Assembly (NCBI GenBank): GCA_016861105.1
Contig: BOKS01000005.1
Span: 186,001 to 250,000, forward strand
Direction: 5' to 3'
Length of the DNA: 64,000 bases
Source: Betaproteobacteria bacterium
Lineage (GTDB): Bacteria; Pseudomonadota; Gammaproteobacteria; Burkholderiales; Casimicrobiaceae
In this document: piece after piece, positions 1 to 9,079 of the stretch
How positions within the stretch are numbered: the first letter of the stretch is position 1
Layout: every line of letters starts with the position of its first letter
Made by a program: the position numbers and the translations under genes
The notes under the pieces: model-generated
Seen by the model: the letters and a program-made list of their open reading frames with translations, nothing else
Told to the model about the DNA's origin: nothing
The model's database searches: none

Positions 1-504
1 GTGGCGGGAGCGCGTCTCGCGATCATCGTCGCCGTCGCCGCCAACGGGACGATCGGCGCGGCGGGCACGCTGCCGTGGCGGCTGCCCGCCGACCTGCGGC
101 GCTTCCGCGAGGTCACCAGCGGTCACGCGATCGTCATGGGCCGGCGCACGTGGGCGTCGATCGGCCGTGCGCTGCCGGAACGCCAGAGCATCGTCGTGAC
201 GCGCACGCCGGGGTTCGCGGCGCCCGGCGCCGACGTCGTCCGATCGCTCGACGAGGCGCTCGCCGCCGTGCGCCGGCCGCTGCCGGCGTTCTGCATCGGC
301 GGCGCGGAACTCTACGCCGCCGCGCTGCCGCGCGCGGACGTCCTGCTCGTGACCGAGATCGCGCGCGCGATCGACGGCGACACCGCATTTCCGCCGATCG
401 ACCGCGGCGCGTGGCGCGAGATCGCCCGCGAGCCGCACGCCCCCGACGGGCCGCAGGCGCTGCCCTTCGCCTTCGTCACCTACGCGCGTGACGATCGGCG
501 ATAA
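1..504 (+). CDS. folA: Dihydrofolate reductase
   Basis: Reduces dihydrofolate to tetrahydrofolate with NADPH in the cytoplasm, supplying one-carbon carriers. The 167-residue length is normal for the chromosomal enzyme. Visible family motifs are LPW at residues 24-26 followed by the catalytic acidic residue Asp31 (in PADLRRF), the NADPH-binding segment GRRTWASIG at 47-55, and IGGAELY near 99-105. The reading frame opens with GTG at the very first base of the window, so a start slightly upstream cannot be excluded, although the N-terminus aligns as a complete protein. It is followed within 10 bases by tRNA-Leu on the same strand; the tRNA promoter probably lies at the 3' end of this gene. Confidence 0.95.
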   Translation: MAGARLAIIVAVAANGTIGAAGTLPWRLPADLRRFREVTSGHAIVMGRRTWASIGRALPERQSIVVTRTPGFAAPGADVVRSLDEALAAVRRPLPAFCIGGAELYAAALPRADVLLVTEIARAIDGDTAFPPIDRGAWREIAREPHAPDGPQALPFAFVTYARDDRR

Positions 505-505
505 T
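500..505 (+). promoter_or_regulatory. Possible -10 box for tRNA-Leu
   Basis: GATAAT spans the folA stop codon and ends 8 bases before the first tRNA nucleotide, the right distance for a tRNA start. No convincing -35 box is seen, so the call is tentative; readthrough from folA is the alternative. Confidence 0.3.
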
Positions 506-513
506 GGCCGCGC

Positions 514-600
514 GCCGGGATGGCGGAACTGGTAGACGCAGCGGACTCAAAATCCGCCGGTAGCGATACCGTGAGGGTTCGAGTCCCTCTCCCGGCACCA
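514..600 (+). tRNA. tRNA-Leu (anticodon CAA)
   Basis: The acceptor arms GCCGGGA (514-520) and TCCCGGC (590-596) pair perfectly, followed by discriminator A and an encoded CCA (598-600). The anticodon stem GCGGA/TCCGC closes the loop CTCAAAA, giving anticodon CAA, which reads UUG. A long variable arm and the T-arm GGTTCGAGTCC fit a class II leucine tRNA. At 87 nt the length is typical. Confidence 0.97.
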
Positions 601-607
601 TCCGCGC

Positions 608-633
608 GGCTGCGCGCGCAGGCGCGCGCAGCC
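608..633. terminator. GC-rich hairpin between tRNA-Leu and the convergent gene
   Basis: A perfect 12-bp inverted repeat (GGCTGCGCGCGC and its complement) with a 2-base centre lies 8 bases after the tRNA CCA and 15 bases before the stop codon of the convergent hydrolase. Its position suits a bidirectional terminator or tRNA 3' processing boundary, but neither side has a clear U-tract. Confidence 0.5.
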
Positions 634-647
634 GCTCGCTCTGGGGG

Positions 648-2828
648 CTAGTCGGGCACGTACAGCGTCCCGCGCCGGAACTCGATGCGGTCGGCGGCGG
701 CCGGCGCGTCCGCGATCGGGGGCACGTTCGACGCCTCCAGCGGCGGCGCCGCCGCGCACGCCGGATCGGCGCAGCGCGGCACCGCGCGCACCACCTGCGA
801 CGGCGGCAGCGGTGCGCCCTGCGTCAGGTGCGCGTACATGCGGTCGAGCGCCTCGATCAGGTAGACGTGCAGCGGCACGAAGCGCTTCTCGTAGCCCGCG
901 AACGCGCCCCCGGGGAGGAACGCGTCGAAGTGCTGCGCATTCGTCACCTCGATGTAGCGCAGGCGCGACACGCCGGGCGCGGCCGCCTGGTTCGCGGCGT
1001 AGTAGGCGCGCGACGCGTGGTTGACCGGCACCAGCGCGTCGGCGCGTCCGTGCACGACGATCGCCGGCGTGTGCTTCAGCCGCGCGCCCAGCTGCACCTC
1101 GGCGATGCCTGCCCGCACGCGGTCCGACGCGGCCTTCGCCGCCCCCGTCAGCGGCGCGCCCGTGACGATGTCGCGGCCTTCCGCGAGGTTGCGGTGGCAG
1201 ATCGCGCCGTCGAGCGCGAAGTCGGCGGCCCCGGTCGACGGCGAGACCCCCTGCAGGTCGAGGAGCGCCCCGCCCAGCGAGTCGTTGTAGACGACGTTGA
1301 CGCCGGACGTCGGCGGCACGCCGTTGCCGGTGCCGAAGATGTTCGCCTGCACGACCGCGATCTGCGGCGCGACGCTGCCGTCCGAGTTCGGAACGAACAC
1401 GTTGCCGGCCGTGTTGGCGAAGCTGAAGCCGCAGACGTCGTCCTCGACGCCGAAGCGCCCGTGCGCATTGGCATAGGTCACCGCGATCGCGTTGGTGGCG
1501 AAGCGGTAGTGCGACGCGTGCAGCACGTCGCTGTCGGGCAGCCAGCCGTAGTCGCGCAGCTTCCGCAGCGCGTCGGCCGACCACGCTGCGACGTCGCCGC
1601 CGGCGACCAGGCCCTTCGCCGCCAGCCCCGCGCAGCGTTGCGCCGGACCGGCCGCATTGGGCAGGAACAGGAAGCCGAACGACGGGGCAGCCGCACCGAC
1701 GGCGAGCGAGGCGCACGGCTGGTAGAGGTTCGCCCACGTGAAGTAGTCGTAGAGCGGCCGGCCGATGACGGGAGCTTCCTCCGATCCCTGCACGATGCGC
1801 AGGCGCCTCGCGTCGGCCGGCTGGACGTTGGGCTCGGTCACGGCGACGCCGTCGACCAGGCCGTGCTTGTCCTGCTCGGCCGCCGCGACCGCCCCGCCGG
1901 CGCCGTTCGAGATGCCTGACGCGATGACGATGGTGTTGCGCGTGTCGAGGACGACGCGCTTCTGCCCCCGCGGGCCCGGCGTGCCGTACTTCTCGTTCAG
2001 CACGTAGAACGCGAAGACGATCGACTGCAGCGTGTTGCGTCCCCAGTCCCGCTCGGGGTTCTGCCTCGAATGCGCGTGCTTGAACGCGACGCGATGCGGG
2101 GTCGCGGCGTTGAAGGCCGCGCGCTCGGCGGCCGACAGCGCCGCGGTGAAGTGCGAATCGGCGCCGGCCGTCGTCGCATCCACGCGCGTGCCGTCGATCA
2201 GGCCCACGACGTTCGTCATCAGGTCGTGCAGGCCGTTGCCGGTGCCCTTGTCGGTATACGCGACCGCGCAGCCGCGCTTCAGTCCCCACTCGCCCGAGGC
2301 GCCGATCGCCCCGTAGACGCCGCGCGAGCCCGACGACGTCGCGGTGACGATGCACGCGCGCGCGGGGTCGAAGGCGGCGGGGACCTGCACCATCAGGGTG
2401 ACGTTCCTGCGCCCGCTGCCGTCGTCGGCGAACGCCAGGTGTTCGTCGCCGGCGATCTTGCCCGCCCCGGGCGTGAGGTCCACCGACCCGTCGAGGCGCA
2501 CGTTCGGCCCGTACAGGCGGCCGTAGCCGCCGGCCGGCGTGATGTCGAGCACGGCGCGGTAGTTGGTGTGGATGGCGCGCTTGCGGAGCTCGGCGGCGCC
2601 CGGGGCGGGACCCGGCGGCACCGGGAAGTTCGCGAGCAGGCCGTCCCATCCGAGGCCGCCGGTGAGGAGGTCGTCGCTCGCGCCGTCGTACGCCGCGCTG
2701 CGGATCTCGCCGAGGAAGGCGGGCCGGACATTGGGCGTGCCGGCCGGGCCGACCTTGAGCTCGGGGCCGTGGGCTGCGGCCGGGGTGGCGAGCGCGACGC
2801 ACAGCGCCGCCGGGAGGAACGCATGCAT
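648..2828 (-). CDS. D-(-)-3-hydroxybutyrate oligomer hydrolase, secreted
   Basis: Hydrolyses 3-hydroxybutyrate oligomers released from poly-3-hydroxybutyrate to monomers (3HBOH family). The protein has 726 residues, in the family range. Residues 1-20 form a signal peptide ending in PAAAHG, so a periplasmic or extracellular site is likely. The serine nucleophile is in a lipase box GISNG at 305-309 (Ser307). An Asp in HGRADALVPVNH and a His in NAQHFDAF near the C-terminus complete a plausible triad. The ATG at 2828 was chosen because it directly precedes the signal peptide; the open frame runs further upstream without protein-like features. It converges on tRNA-Leu. The upstream region carries a strong -35 box and a dyad, described separately. 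The family call is from recognition, not a search. Confidence 0.88.
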   Translation of the reverse strand: MHAFLPAALCVALATPAAAHGPELKVGPAGTPNVRPAFLGEIRSAAYDGASDDLLTGGLGWDGLLANFPVPPGPAPGAAELRKRAIHTNYRAVLDITPAGGYGRLYGPNVRLDGSVDLTPGAGKIAGDEHLAFADDGSGRRNVTLMVQVPAAFDPARACIVTATSSGSRGVYGAIGASGEWGLKRGCAVAYTDKGTGNGLHDLMTNVVGLIDGTRVDATTAGADSHFTAALSAAERAAFNAATPHRVAFKHAHSRQNPERDWGRNTLQSIVFAFYVLNEKYGTPGPRGQKRVVLDTRNTIVIASGISNGAGGAVAAAEQDKHGLVDGVAVTEPNVQPADARRLRIVQGSEEAPVIGRPLYDYFTWANLYQPCASLAVGAAAPSFGFLFLPNAAGPAQRCAGLAAKGLVAGGDVAAWSADALRKLRDYGWLPDSDVLHASHYRFATNAIAVTYANAHGRFGVEDDVCGFSFANTAGNVFVPNSDGSVAPQIAVVQANIFGTGNGVPPTSGVNVVYNDSLGGALLDLQGVSPSTGAADFALDGAICHRNLAEGRDIVTGAPLTGAAKAASDRVRAGIAEVQLGARLKHTPAIVVHGRADALVPVNHASRAYYAANQAAAPGVSRLRYIEVTNAQHFDAFLPGGAFAGYEKRFVPLHVYLIEALDRMYAHLTQGAPLPPSQVVRAVPRCADPACAAAPPLEASNVPPIADAPAAADRIEFRRGTLYVPD

Positions 2829-3160
2829 TCGTTTCACGACTTCGCACCTCGCTGTTCGTTCCGGTGACGGGGACGGCTCGGGCAGCCGCCGCGGGGCGGT
2901 CGCGCCGGCCGCGTGCACCTGCGGGGACTCTACCGCGGACCCGCGGTGCGATGTCAATGTCATCGCGCGCTGCTGCAGTGCGTCATCGCGTCGATCGGCC
3001 GGCATCCTCGCAGCGGCAAGAATCCATGACGTAGCCATGGTCATTTCCCCACGTATTCGGCATGGACGTCGCGCGCGGTTTGGGTCGAGAATGCGCCCGA
3101 ACAAGCCCCGCGGGCGACCGCGGGTCCGCGGGCCGAGGTCCACTTCGGGAGGACATCGCC
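2829..3160. other. Divergent intergenic region between the hydrolase and the oxidase operon
   Basis: About 330 bases without a credible gene. It holds the putative hydrolase promoter and dyad (2927-2957). On the plus side, a GGGAGGA ribosome binding site at 3147-3153 fixes the oxidase subunit II start at 3161. No strong promoter for the oxidase operon was recognised; GAGAAT near 3090 is a weak candidate. Confidence 0.6.
2927..2957 (-). promoter_or_regulatory. Putative hydrolase promoter with a dyad in a 19-bp spacer
   Basis: On the minus strand a perfect TTGACA (plus 2952-2957) and TAGAGT (plus 2927-2932) are separated by 19 bp. Within this, ACCGCGG-AC-CCGCGGT (plus 2932-2947) is a perfect 7-2-7 inverted repeat. 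A long spacer containing a dyad is the arrangement used by MerR-family activators. Whether a MerR-type regulator acts here is inference; none is encoded nearby. The predicted leader to the ATG is about 90 nt. Confidence 0.45.
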
Positions 3161-4513
3161 ATGGGCATCGCCATCGTGTTGGTGCTTCTCGTCGCGGGCT
3201 CCGTGCTGTTCCATTTCGTCAGTCCGTGGTACTTCACGCCGATCGCGTCGAACTGGAGCGCGATCGACGACACGATCGCCATCACGTTCTGGGTCACCGG
3301 CATCGTGTTCGTCGCGGTGAACCTCTTTCTCGCGTGGTCGGTGTACCGCTACCGCAACCGCGCCGGTGCCCGGGCGGCCTACGAGCCGGAGAACAAGAAG
3401 CTCGAGTGGTGGCTGCTCGTCGTGACGGCCGTCGGCGTCGCGGCGATGCTCGCGCCGGGACTCGTCGTGTGGGCGAAGTTCGTCGACGTGCCCAAGGGCG
3501 CGCTGGAGGTCGAGGCGCTGGGCCAGCAGTGGCACTGGATGTACCGCTTTCCCGGCGCCGACGGCAGGCTAGGCACGGTGGACGCGCGCCACGTGACCGA
3601 CGCCAACCCGTTCGGGATGAGCCCGACGGATCCCCACGGCCAGGACGACGTGCTCGTCGCCCATCCCGAGGTGCGCCTGCCGCTGGGCAAGCCGGTCAAG
3701 GTCCTGCTGCGCTCGAAGGACGTCCTGCACAACTTCTCGGTCGCGCAGATCCGCGTCAAGATGGACCTGGTGCCGGGGCTCGTCACCTACGCCTGGTTCA
3801 CGCCGACCCGCACCGGATCGTTCGACCTGCTGTGCGAGGAGCTGTGCGGCATCGGCCACTTCGCGATGCGCGGCCGCATGGTGGTCGAGGAGGAGCCCGC
3901 CTTCGACGCGTGGCTGAAGGCGCAGCCCACGTTCGCCCAGCTGCAGGCACGGCCCGCCGCGGACGCGGCGGCGGGGCGCGCGCTGTACGCCGCCTGCGCG
4001 GCCTGCCACGGCGCCGAAGGCGAGGGCAACGTGGCGCTCAACGCCCCCAGGCTCGCCGGCCAGGGGACGTGGTACCTCGAGCGGCAGCTCGCGCACTTCA
4101 AGCACGGGGCGCGCGGGCAGAACGACAAGGACACGTGGGGGAAGGTCATGGCGCCGATGGCCGCGGTGCTGCAGGACGACGCCGCCATCGCCAACGTCGC
4201 GGCCTACATCGCGACGCTGCCCGACCGCCCGCAGGCGGCGACGGTGCAGGGCGACGCGCGCGCGGGCAAGCAGCGCTACGCGACCTGCGGCACCTGCCAC
4301 GGCGCCGACGGCATGGGGATCGCGGCGACGAACGCGCCGCGGCTCAAGGGCATGAGCGACTGGTACATGGTGACGCAGCTGCGGAACTTCCGCGACGGCG
4401 TCCGCGGCTCGCATCCGCAGGACATGCACGGGTCGCAGATGGCCCTGCTGGCCGCGATGCTCGCCGACGACCGCGCGATCCGCGACGTGGTCGCCTACAT
4501 CAACTCGCTGTGA
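3161..4513 (+). CDS. ctaC: Cytochrome c oxidase subunit II with two C-terminal cytochrome c domains
   Basis: Carries the CuA electron-entry site of a haem-copper oxidase and tethers its own cytochrome c. The 450 residues include three hydrophobic segments (about 2-20, 41-62, 84-106) and the aromatic stretch QQWHWMY at 122-128. CuA ligands are His190, Cys225, Glu227, Cys229, His233 and Met236. Two haem-c sites follow, CAACH at 279-283 and CGTCH at 376-380. Ordinary subunit II ends after the CuA domain, and classic caa3 enzymes add one haem-c domain, so this is a diheme version. The start was chosen because GGGAGGA sits 7 bases upstream of ATG 3161 and the first residues form a membrane segment. 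It is the first gene of the oxidase operon. Confidence 0.93.
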   Translation: MGIAIVLVLLVAGSVLFHFVSPWYFTPIASNWSAIDDTIAITFWVTGIVFVAVNLFLAWSVYRYRNRAGARAAYEPENKKLEWWLLVVTAVGVAAMLAPGLVVWAKFVDVPKGALEVEALGQQWHWMYRFPGADGRLGTVDARHVTDANPFGMSPTDPHGQDDVLVAHPEVRLPLGKPVKVLLRSKDVLHNFSVAQIRVKMDLVPGLVTYAWFTPTRTGSFDLLCEELCGIGHFAMRGRMVVEEEPAFDAWLKAQPTFAQLQARPAADAAAGRALYAACAACHGAEGEGNVALNAPRLAGQGTWYLERQLAHFKHGARGQNDKDTWGKVMAPMAAVLQDDAAIANVAAYIATLPDRPQAATVQGDARAGKQRYATCGTCHGADGMGIAATNAPRLKGMSDWYMVTQLRNFRDGVRGSHPQDMHGSQMALLAAMLADDRAIRDVVAYINSL

Positions 4514-4629
4514 ACCCGCGCGGCCCGCAGCGCCCCGCGGACGGTGCATCCGCGCAACGACCGCCAGACTTGCCGGCAGTACGACACTTGCTGGCCACGT
4601 GCCCCCGAACCTGGGAAGGGTGAAGGTCC

Positions 4630-6411
4630 ATGCCAACGTACGTCGCCCACGACGAGTCCGATTACGCGCCGCCGACGGAAGTCGCGGAGGTCGAGCTCTA
4701 CCATCCGAAGACGTTCCTCGGGAAGTACGTCTGGAGCCAGGACGCGAAGATCATCGCGATCCAGTACGGCGTCACCGCGATCGGCGTCGGCGTGATCGCG
4801 CTGGTGCTGTCGTGGCTGATGCGCCTGCAGCTCGCCTACCCCAACCAGTTCTCGTTCATCGACCCCTCGAACTACCTGCAGTTCGTCAGCATGCACGGCA
4901 TGATCATGGTCGTGTACCTGCTGACGGCGCTGTTCCTCGGCGGGTTCGGCAACTACCTGATCCCGCTGATGGTCGGCGCGCGCGACATGGTGTTCCCGTA
5001 CGTCAACATGCTGAGCTACTGGGTCTACCTGTTCGCGGTGCTGCTGCTCGTCGCCAGCTTCTTCGTGCCCGGCGGGCCGACCGGGGCCGGGTGGACGCTG
5101 TACCCGCCGCAGGCGATCCTCGACGGCACGCCGGGCGCGAGCTGGGGGATCATCCTGATGCTGGTCTCGCTCGCGTTCTTCATCATCGGCTTCACGATGG
5201 GCGGCCTCAACTACGTCGTCACCGTGCTGCAGGCGCGCACGCGCGGCATGACGCTGATGCGGATGCCGCTGACGATCTGGGGCATCTTCATGGCGACGAT
5301 CCTCGCGCTGCTCGCCTTCCCGGCGCTGTTCGTGAGCGCGATCATGATGATCCTCGACCTGACGCTGGGCACCAGCTTCTTCATGCCCGCGATCGTCTCG
5401 AAGGGCCAGGCGCTGAGCCACGACGGCGGCAGCCCGATCCTCTTCCAGCACCTGTTCTGGTTCTTCGGCCACCCGGAGGTCTACATCGTGGCGCTGCCCG
5501 CGTTCGGCATCGTCTCCGACCTGATCGCGGTCCACGCGCGCAAGAACATCTTCGGCTACCGCATGATGGTGTGGGCGATCGTCGCGATCGGCGGGCTGTC
5601 GTTCATCGTCTGGGCGCACCACATGTACGTCAGCGGCATGAACCCCTACTTCGGGTTCTTCTTCGCGACGACCACGCTGATCATCGCCATCCCCACGGCG
5701 ATCAAGGTCTACAACTGGGTGCTCACGCTGTGGCGCGGCGACATCCACCTGTCGGTGCCGATGCTGTTCGCGATCGGCTTCATCTTCACCTTCGTGATCG
5801 GCGGGCTGACCGGCCTGTTTCTCGGCAACGTCGTCGTCGACCTGCCGCTATCGGACACCATGTTCGTCGTCGCGCACTTCCACATGGTGATGGCGATCGC
5901 CCCGATCCTCGTGGTGTTCGGCGCGATCTACCACTGGTACCCGAAGATCACCGGCCGCATGCTCCACGACGGCATGGGCAAGTTCCACTTCTGGATCACC
6001 TTCGTCGGCAGCTACGCGATCTACTACCCGATGCACTACCTCGGGTTCATGGGCGTCCCGCGGCGCTACTACGCGGTCACCGGCACGAACTTCATCCCGG
6101 ACTCCGCGCACTCGCTCAACGTGGCGATCACGATCGCCGCGCTCGTCGTGGGCGCGGCGCAGGTCGTGTTCCTCTACAACCTCGTGCGCAGCTACTACCG
6201 CGGCGCGCCGTCCGGCGGCAACCCGTGGAACGCGACCTCGCTCGAGTGGCAGACGCCGCACACCCCGCCCGAGCACGGCAACTTCGGCAAGGAGCTGCCG
6301 GTCGTCTACCGCTGGGCCTACGACTACAGCGTGCCCGGCGTCAGGCACGACTTCATCCCGCAGAACGTGCCGCCGAGCGAGGTGCCGTCCGGCAGCTGGG
6401 CGAAGCCGTGA
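4630..6411 (+). CDS. ctaD: Cytochrome c oxidase subunit I
   Basis: Catalytic subunit that reduces O2 to water and pumps protons. The 593-residue protein has about twelve membrane segments. Haem and copper ligands are visible: His89 (low-spin haem), HPEVY at 281-285 with the His-Tyr pair, HH at 330-331 (CuB), and HFH at 416-418. Glu in HPEV marks the A1-type D-channel. A purine-rich Shine-Dalgarno stretch precedes ATG 4630. It lies 116 bases after ctaC and 34 before the next oxidase gene, so they are probably co-transcribed. The N-terminal 35 residues before the first helix are longer than in many relatives. Confidence 0.96.
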   Translation: MPTYVAHDESDYAPPTEVAEVELYHPKTFLGKYVWSQDAKIIAIQYGVTAIGVGVIALVLSWLMRLQLAYPNQFSFIDPSNYLQFVSMHGMIMVVYLLTALFLGGFGNYLIPLMVGARDMVFPYVNMLSYWVYLFAVLLLVASFFVPGGPTGAGWTLYPPQAILDGTPGASWGIILMLVSLAFFIIGFTMGGLNYVVTVLQARTRGMTLMRMPLTIWGIFMATILALLAFPALFVSAIMMILDLTLGTSFFMPAIVSKGQALSHDGGSPILFQHLFWFFGHPEVYIVALPAFGIVSDLIAVHARKNIFGYRMMVWAIVAIGGLSFIVWAHHMYVSGMNPYFGFFFATTTLIIAIPTAIKVYNWVLTLWRGDIHLSVPMLFAIGFIFTFVIGGLTGLFLGNVVVDLPLSDTMFVVAHFHMVMAIAPILVVFGAIYHWYPKITGRMLHDGMGKFHFWITFVGSYAIYYPMHYLGFMGVPRRYYAVTGTNFIPDSAHSLNVAITIAALVVGAAQVVFLYNLVRSYYRGAPSGGNPWNATSLEWQTPHTPPEHGNFGKELPVVYRWAYDYSVPGVRHDFIPQNVPPSEVPSGSWAKP

Positions 6412-6445
6412 CGCGGACCCGCGGACGCGGGCGGACGCGAGCGCC

Positions 6446-7153
6446 ATGACCATCACGCTGCTGTTCCTCGCCGGCCTGATGGGCGTGGTCGTCTGGTGGC
6501 TGCTGCGCGAGAGCACGCGCGTGCAGCCGTGGGCGGTGCAGGGGCCGGTGCCGGACGTCCACACGGCCACGCTGCCGCGGCACGCGGCGAAGACCGCGCT
6601 GATCGTCTTCCTCGCCGTGGCGACGTCGCTGTTCGCCCTCTTCATCAGCGCCTACGCGATGCGCATCCGCCTGCTCGACTGGAGCCCGCTTCCGCAGCCG
6701 CGGCTGCTGATGGTGAACACGGCCGTGCTGGTGCTCGCCAGCCTGGCGATGGAGTGGACGGCGTTCGCCGCGCGCCGCGGCGACCAGGACCGCGTCCGCG
6801 CCGGCCTCGCGGCGGCGGGCCTGCTCACGGTCGCGTTCGTCGCCGGGCAGCTGGTCGTCTGGAGCCAGCTCGCCGGTGCCGGCTACTTCGTCGCCACGAG
6901 CGCGGCGACCGGGTTCTTCTACCTGCTGACGGCGGTGCACGGGCTGCACGTGCTGGGGGGTCTGGTGGCGTGGATGCGCCCGTACGCGCGCGCACGAAGC
7001 GGCCGCGACGCCGACGCCGCGCGCCTGCGGCTCGGCGTCGAGCTGTGCGCGATCTACTGGCACTTCCTGCTGGCGGTGTGGATCGTGCTGCTGGCCGTGC
7101 TCGTTTCGAAGGACCTGGGGCTGTCGATCTGCTCGACGGCCGTTCCGCTTTGA
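6446..7153 (+). CDS. Cytochrome c oxidase subunit III-like protein (first copy)
   Basis: An integral membrane protein of 235 residues with about six to seven hydrophobic helices. The C-terminal half shows COX3-family signatures, HGLHVLGG and a later YWHFLLAVW segment, so it belongs to the subunit III superfamily that stabilises subunit I and its proton uptake. The N-terminal third (a single helix, then a short soluble stretch) is unlike the second subunit III encoded next door at 7195, and the two are clearly different sequences. It starts at ATG 6446, 34 bases after ctaD. Two subunit-III-like genes in one operon is not the textbook arrangement; this copy could be an extra, divergent subunit. 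Confidence 0.8.
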   Translation: MTITLLFLAGLMGVVVWWLLRESTRVQPWAVQGPVPDVHTATLPRHAAKTALIVFLAVATSLFALFISAYAMRIRLLDWSPLPQPRLLMVNTAVLVLASLAMEWTAFAARRGDQDRVRAGLAAAGLLTVAFVAGQLVVWSQLAGAGYFVATSAATGFFYLLTAVHGLHVLGGLVAWMRPYARARSGRDADAARLRLGVELCAIYWHFLLAVWIVLLAVLVSKDLGLSICSTAVPL

Positions 7154-7194
7154 CGACCGGCGCAGGCGAAGGCCGCGAGGGGAGGCACGAAGAC

Positions 7195-7917
<723 letters not shown>

Positions 7918-7930
7918 CGGGAGGCCGGTC

Positions 7931-8326
7931 ATGAGCCATGGGGATGCGCACCACGCGGCCCACGCCGAGGCGCCGGCGGCCGCGCACGAGTCGGGGCAGC
8001 AGCACCCGCTCGGCGTCTACTTCAAGATCTGGGGGCTGCTGTTCGTGCTGTCGATCGCGTCGTACCTGGTCGACTACTTTCACGTCCAGGGCATGCTGCG
8101 CTGGACGCTGATCCTGGTGTTCATGTTCCTGAAGGCCGGGCTGATCGTGGCCGTCTTCATGCACATGATGTGGGAACGCCTCGCGCTCGTGTACGCGATC
8201 GTCGTGCCGCCGCTGCTGCTCGTCACGCTGATCGCGATCGGCGCGCTCGAGGCGCTGTACACGCACGACACGCGCGGCGTGTTCTTCGGACCGACGCAGG
8301 CCGCGCCCGCGCCGGTCAGGCACTGA
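7931..8326 (+). CDS. Cytochrome c oxidase subunit IV (CyoD/CtaF-like)
   Basis: A small membrane protein of 131 residues. A His-rich N-terminus of about 25 residues is followed by three helices (about 35-52, 56-78, 84-107), as in the prokaryotic COX4/CyoD family that assists assembly of the CuB site. Features seen are KIWGLLFVLS at the start of helix 1 and FLKAGLIVAVFMHMMWE in helix 2, both typical of the family. It is last in the plus-strand oxidase operon, 13 bases after subunit III, and converges on the gene ending at 8459. Confidence 0.85.
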   Translation: MSHGDAHHAAHAEAPAAAHESGQQHPLGVYFKIWGLLFVLSIASYLVDYFHVQGMLRWTLILVFMFLKAGLIVAVFMHMMWERLALVYAIVVPPLLLVTLIAIGALEALYTHDTRGVFFGPTQAAPAPVRH

Positions 8327-8361
8327 CCCGGGCCGGGCGCGCGCCCCGGCGGGTTCGCGAC

Positions 8362-8377
8362 GCGGCGTCGACGCCGC
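8362..8377. terminator. 16-bp palindrome between convergent genes
   Basis: GCGGCGTCGACGCCGC is a perfect palindrome lying between the convergent ends at 8326 and 8459. It could fold as a hairpin and end transcription from either side, but there is no U-tract and GC-rich DNA forms such repeats by chance. Confidence 0.3.
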
Positions 8378-8458
8378 CGCGCGCGGCCCCGCGCCGGGGA
8401 TGCCCCCGGCGCCGGCGCGGCGACGGCCTGGCGGCGGTCGTGCCGCGCTCCGATCCCG

Positions 8459-9019
8459 TCAGGCGTGCCGCATCGTCCCGAGCTTCTGCTGCAGCGAGAC
8501 GATCCAGTGCTGGACCGGCTGGCCGGTGCCGGCCGGCTCGACGCGCGCGTGCGCGCCCAGCACCTTCTCGAGGACCGCTTCCTGCCCGGGCTCGAGGTCG
8601 ACGAAGAACACGTGCTTGCCCTCCTTCAGCGCCTGCGCGAAGCGCGTGAAGTTGTGGTTGGGCCGCTGGATGCCGGCGAGGCCGCCCTCCCACGTGCAGA
8701 AGCCGAGCACGATGATCGCGAGGAACACGAAGGGGATCCAGCCCGCGGCGGTCTGCGTCCACCCGGCGAAGTAAGCGACGACGAGCACCAGGATCGCGGC
8801 CGGCACGCCGATCAGCGCGCCGCGCGTGGTGGAGTGCACGAGGTCGCTCTTCATGAACGACTGCACCTCGTGCAGGTGAGTGTGCCTGGCGAGCTCCGCG
8901 TCGTCGTTGCTGAGCACGTGGATCTGCGGCGTCGAGATGCCGGCCGCCTCCAGCTGCCGCTCGAGCGCCTCGAGATCGTCGAGGTCGTCGCTGATCATGT
9001 AGTGCCGGTGCATCTTCAT
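8459..9019 (-). CDS. Membrane protein of unknown function
   Basis: 186 residues. The first 70 are soluble and charged (MISDDLDDLEALERQLEAAG, a predicted helix with regular acidic and leucine positions). Two hydrophobic helices follow at about 67-86 and 91-109, then a soluble C-terminal part with KEGKHVFFVDLEPGQEAVLE. The layout resembles DUF1269-like or general-stress membrane proteins in which a soluble fold flanks a glycine-rich hairpin, but no specific family is claimed. A strong GGAGGAG site lies 6 bases upstream of ATG 9019. It sits between the oxidase operon and ctaB on the opposite strand from the oxidase; a link to respiration is only positional. Confidence 0.75.
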   Translation of the reverse strand: MKMHRHYMISDDLDDLEALERQLEAAGISTPQIHVLSNDDAELARHTHLHEVQSFMKSDLVHSTTRGALIGVPAAILVLVVAYFAGWTQTAAGWIPFVFLAIIVLGFCTWEGGLAGIQRPNHNFTRFAQALKEGKHVFFVDLEPGQEAVLEKVLGAHARVEPAGTGQPVQHWIVSLQQKLGTMRHA

Positions 9020-9079
9020 GTGGCGCTCCTCCTTCTCGTTGTCGTCGCTTGCTGCGTCGTGCTGCGCTCCGTCAGGCGT

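Noticed and set aside
547-2847. Long open frame overlapping the hydrolase in another frame (766 codons)
   Set aside because: In about 70% GC DNA alternative frames stay open by chance. It is Arg/Gly/Pro-rich, has no domain and shadows the 3HBOH gene; its 3' end even reads through tRNA-Leu antisense.
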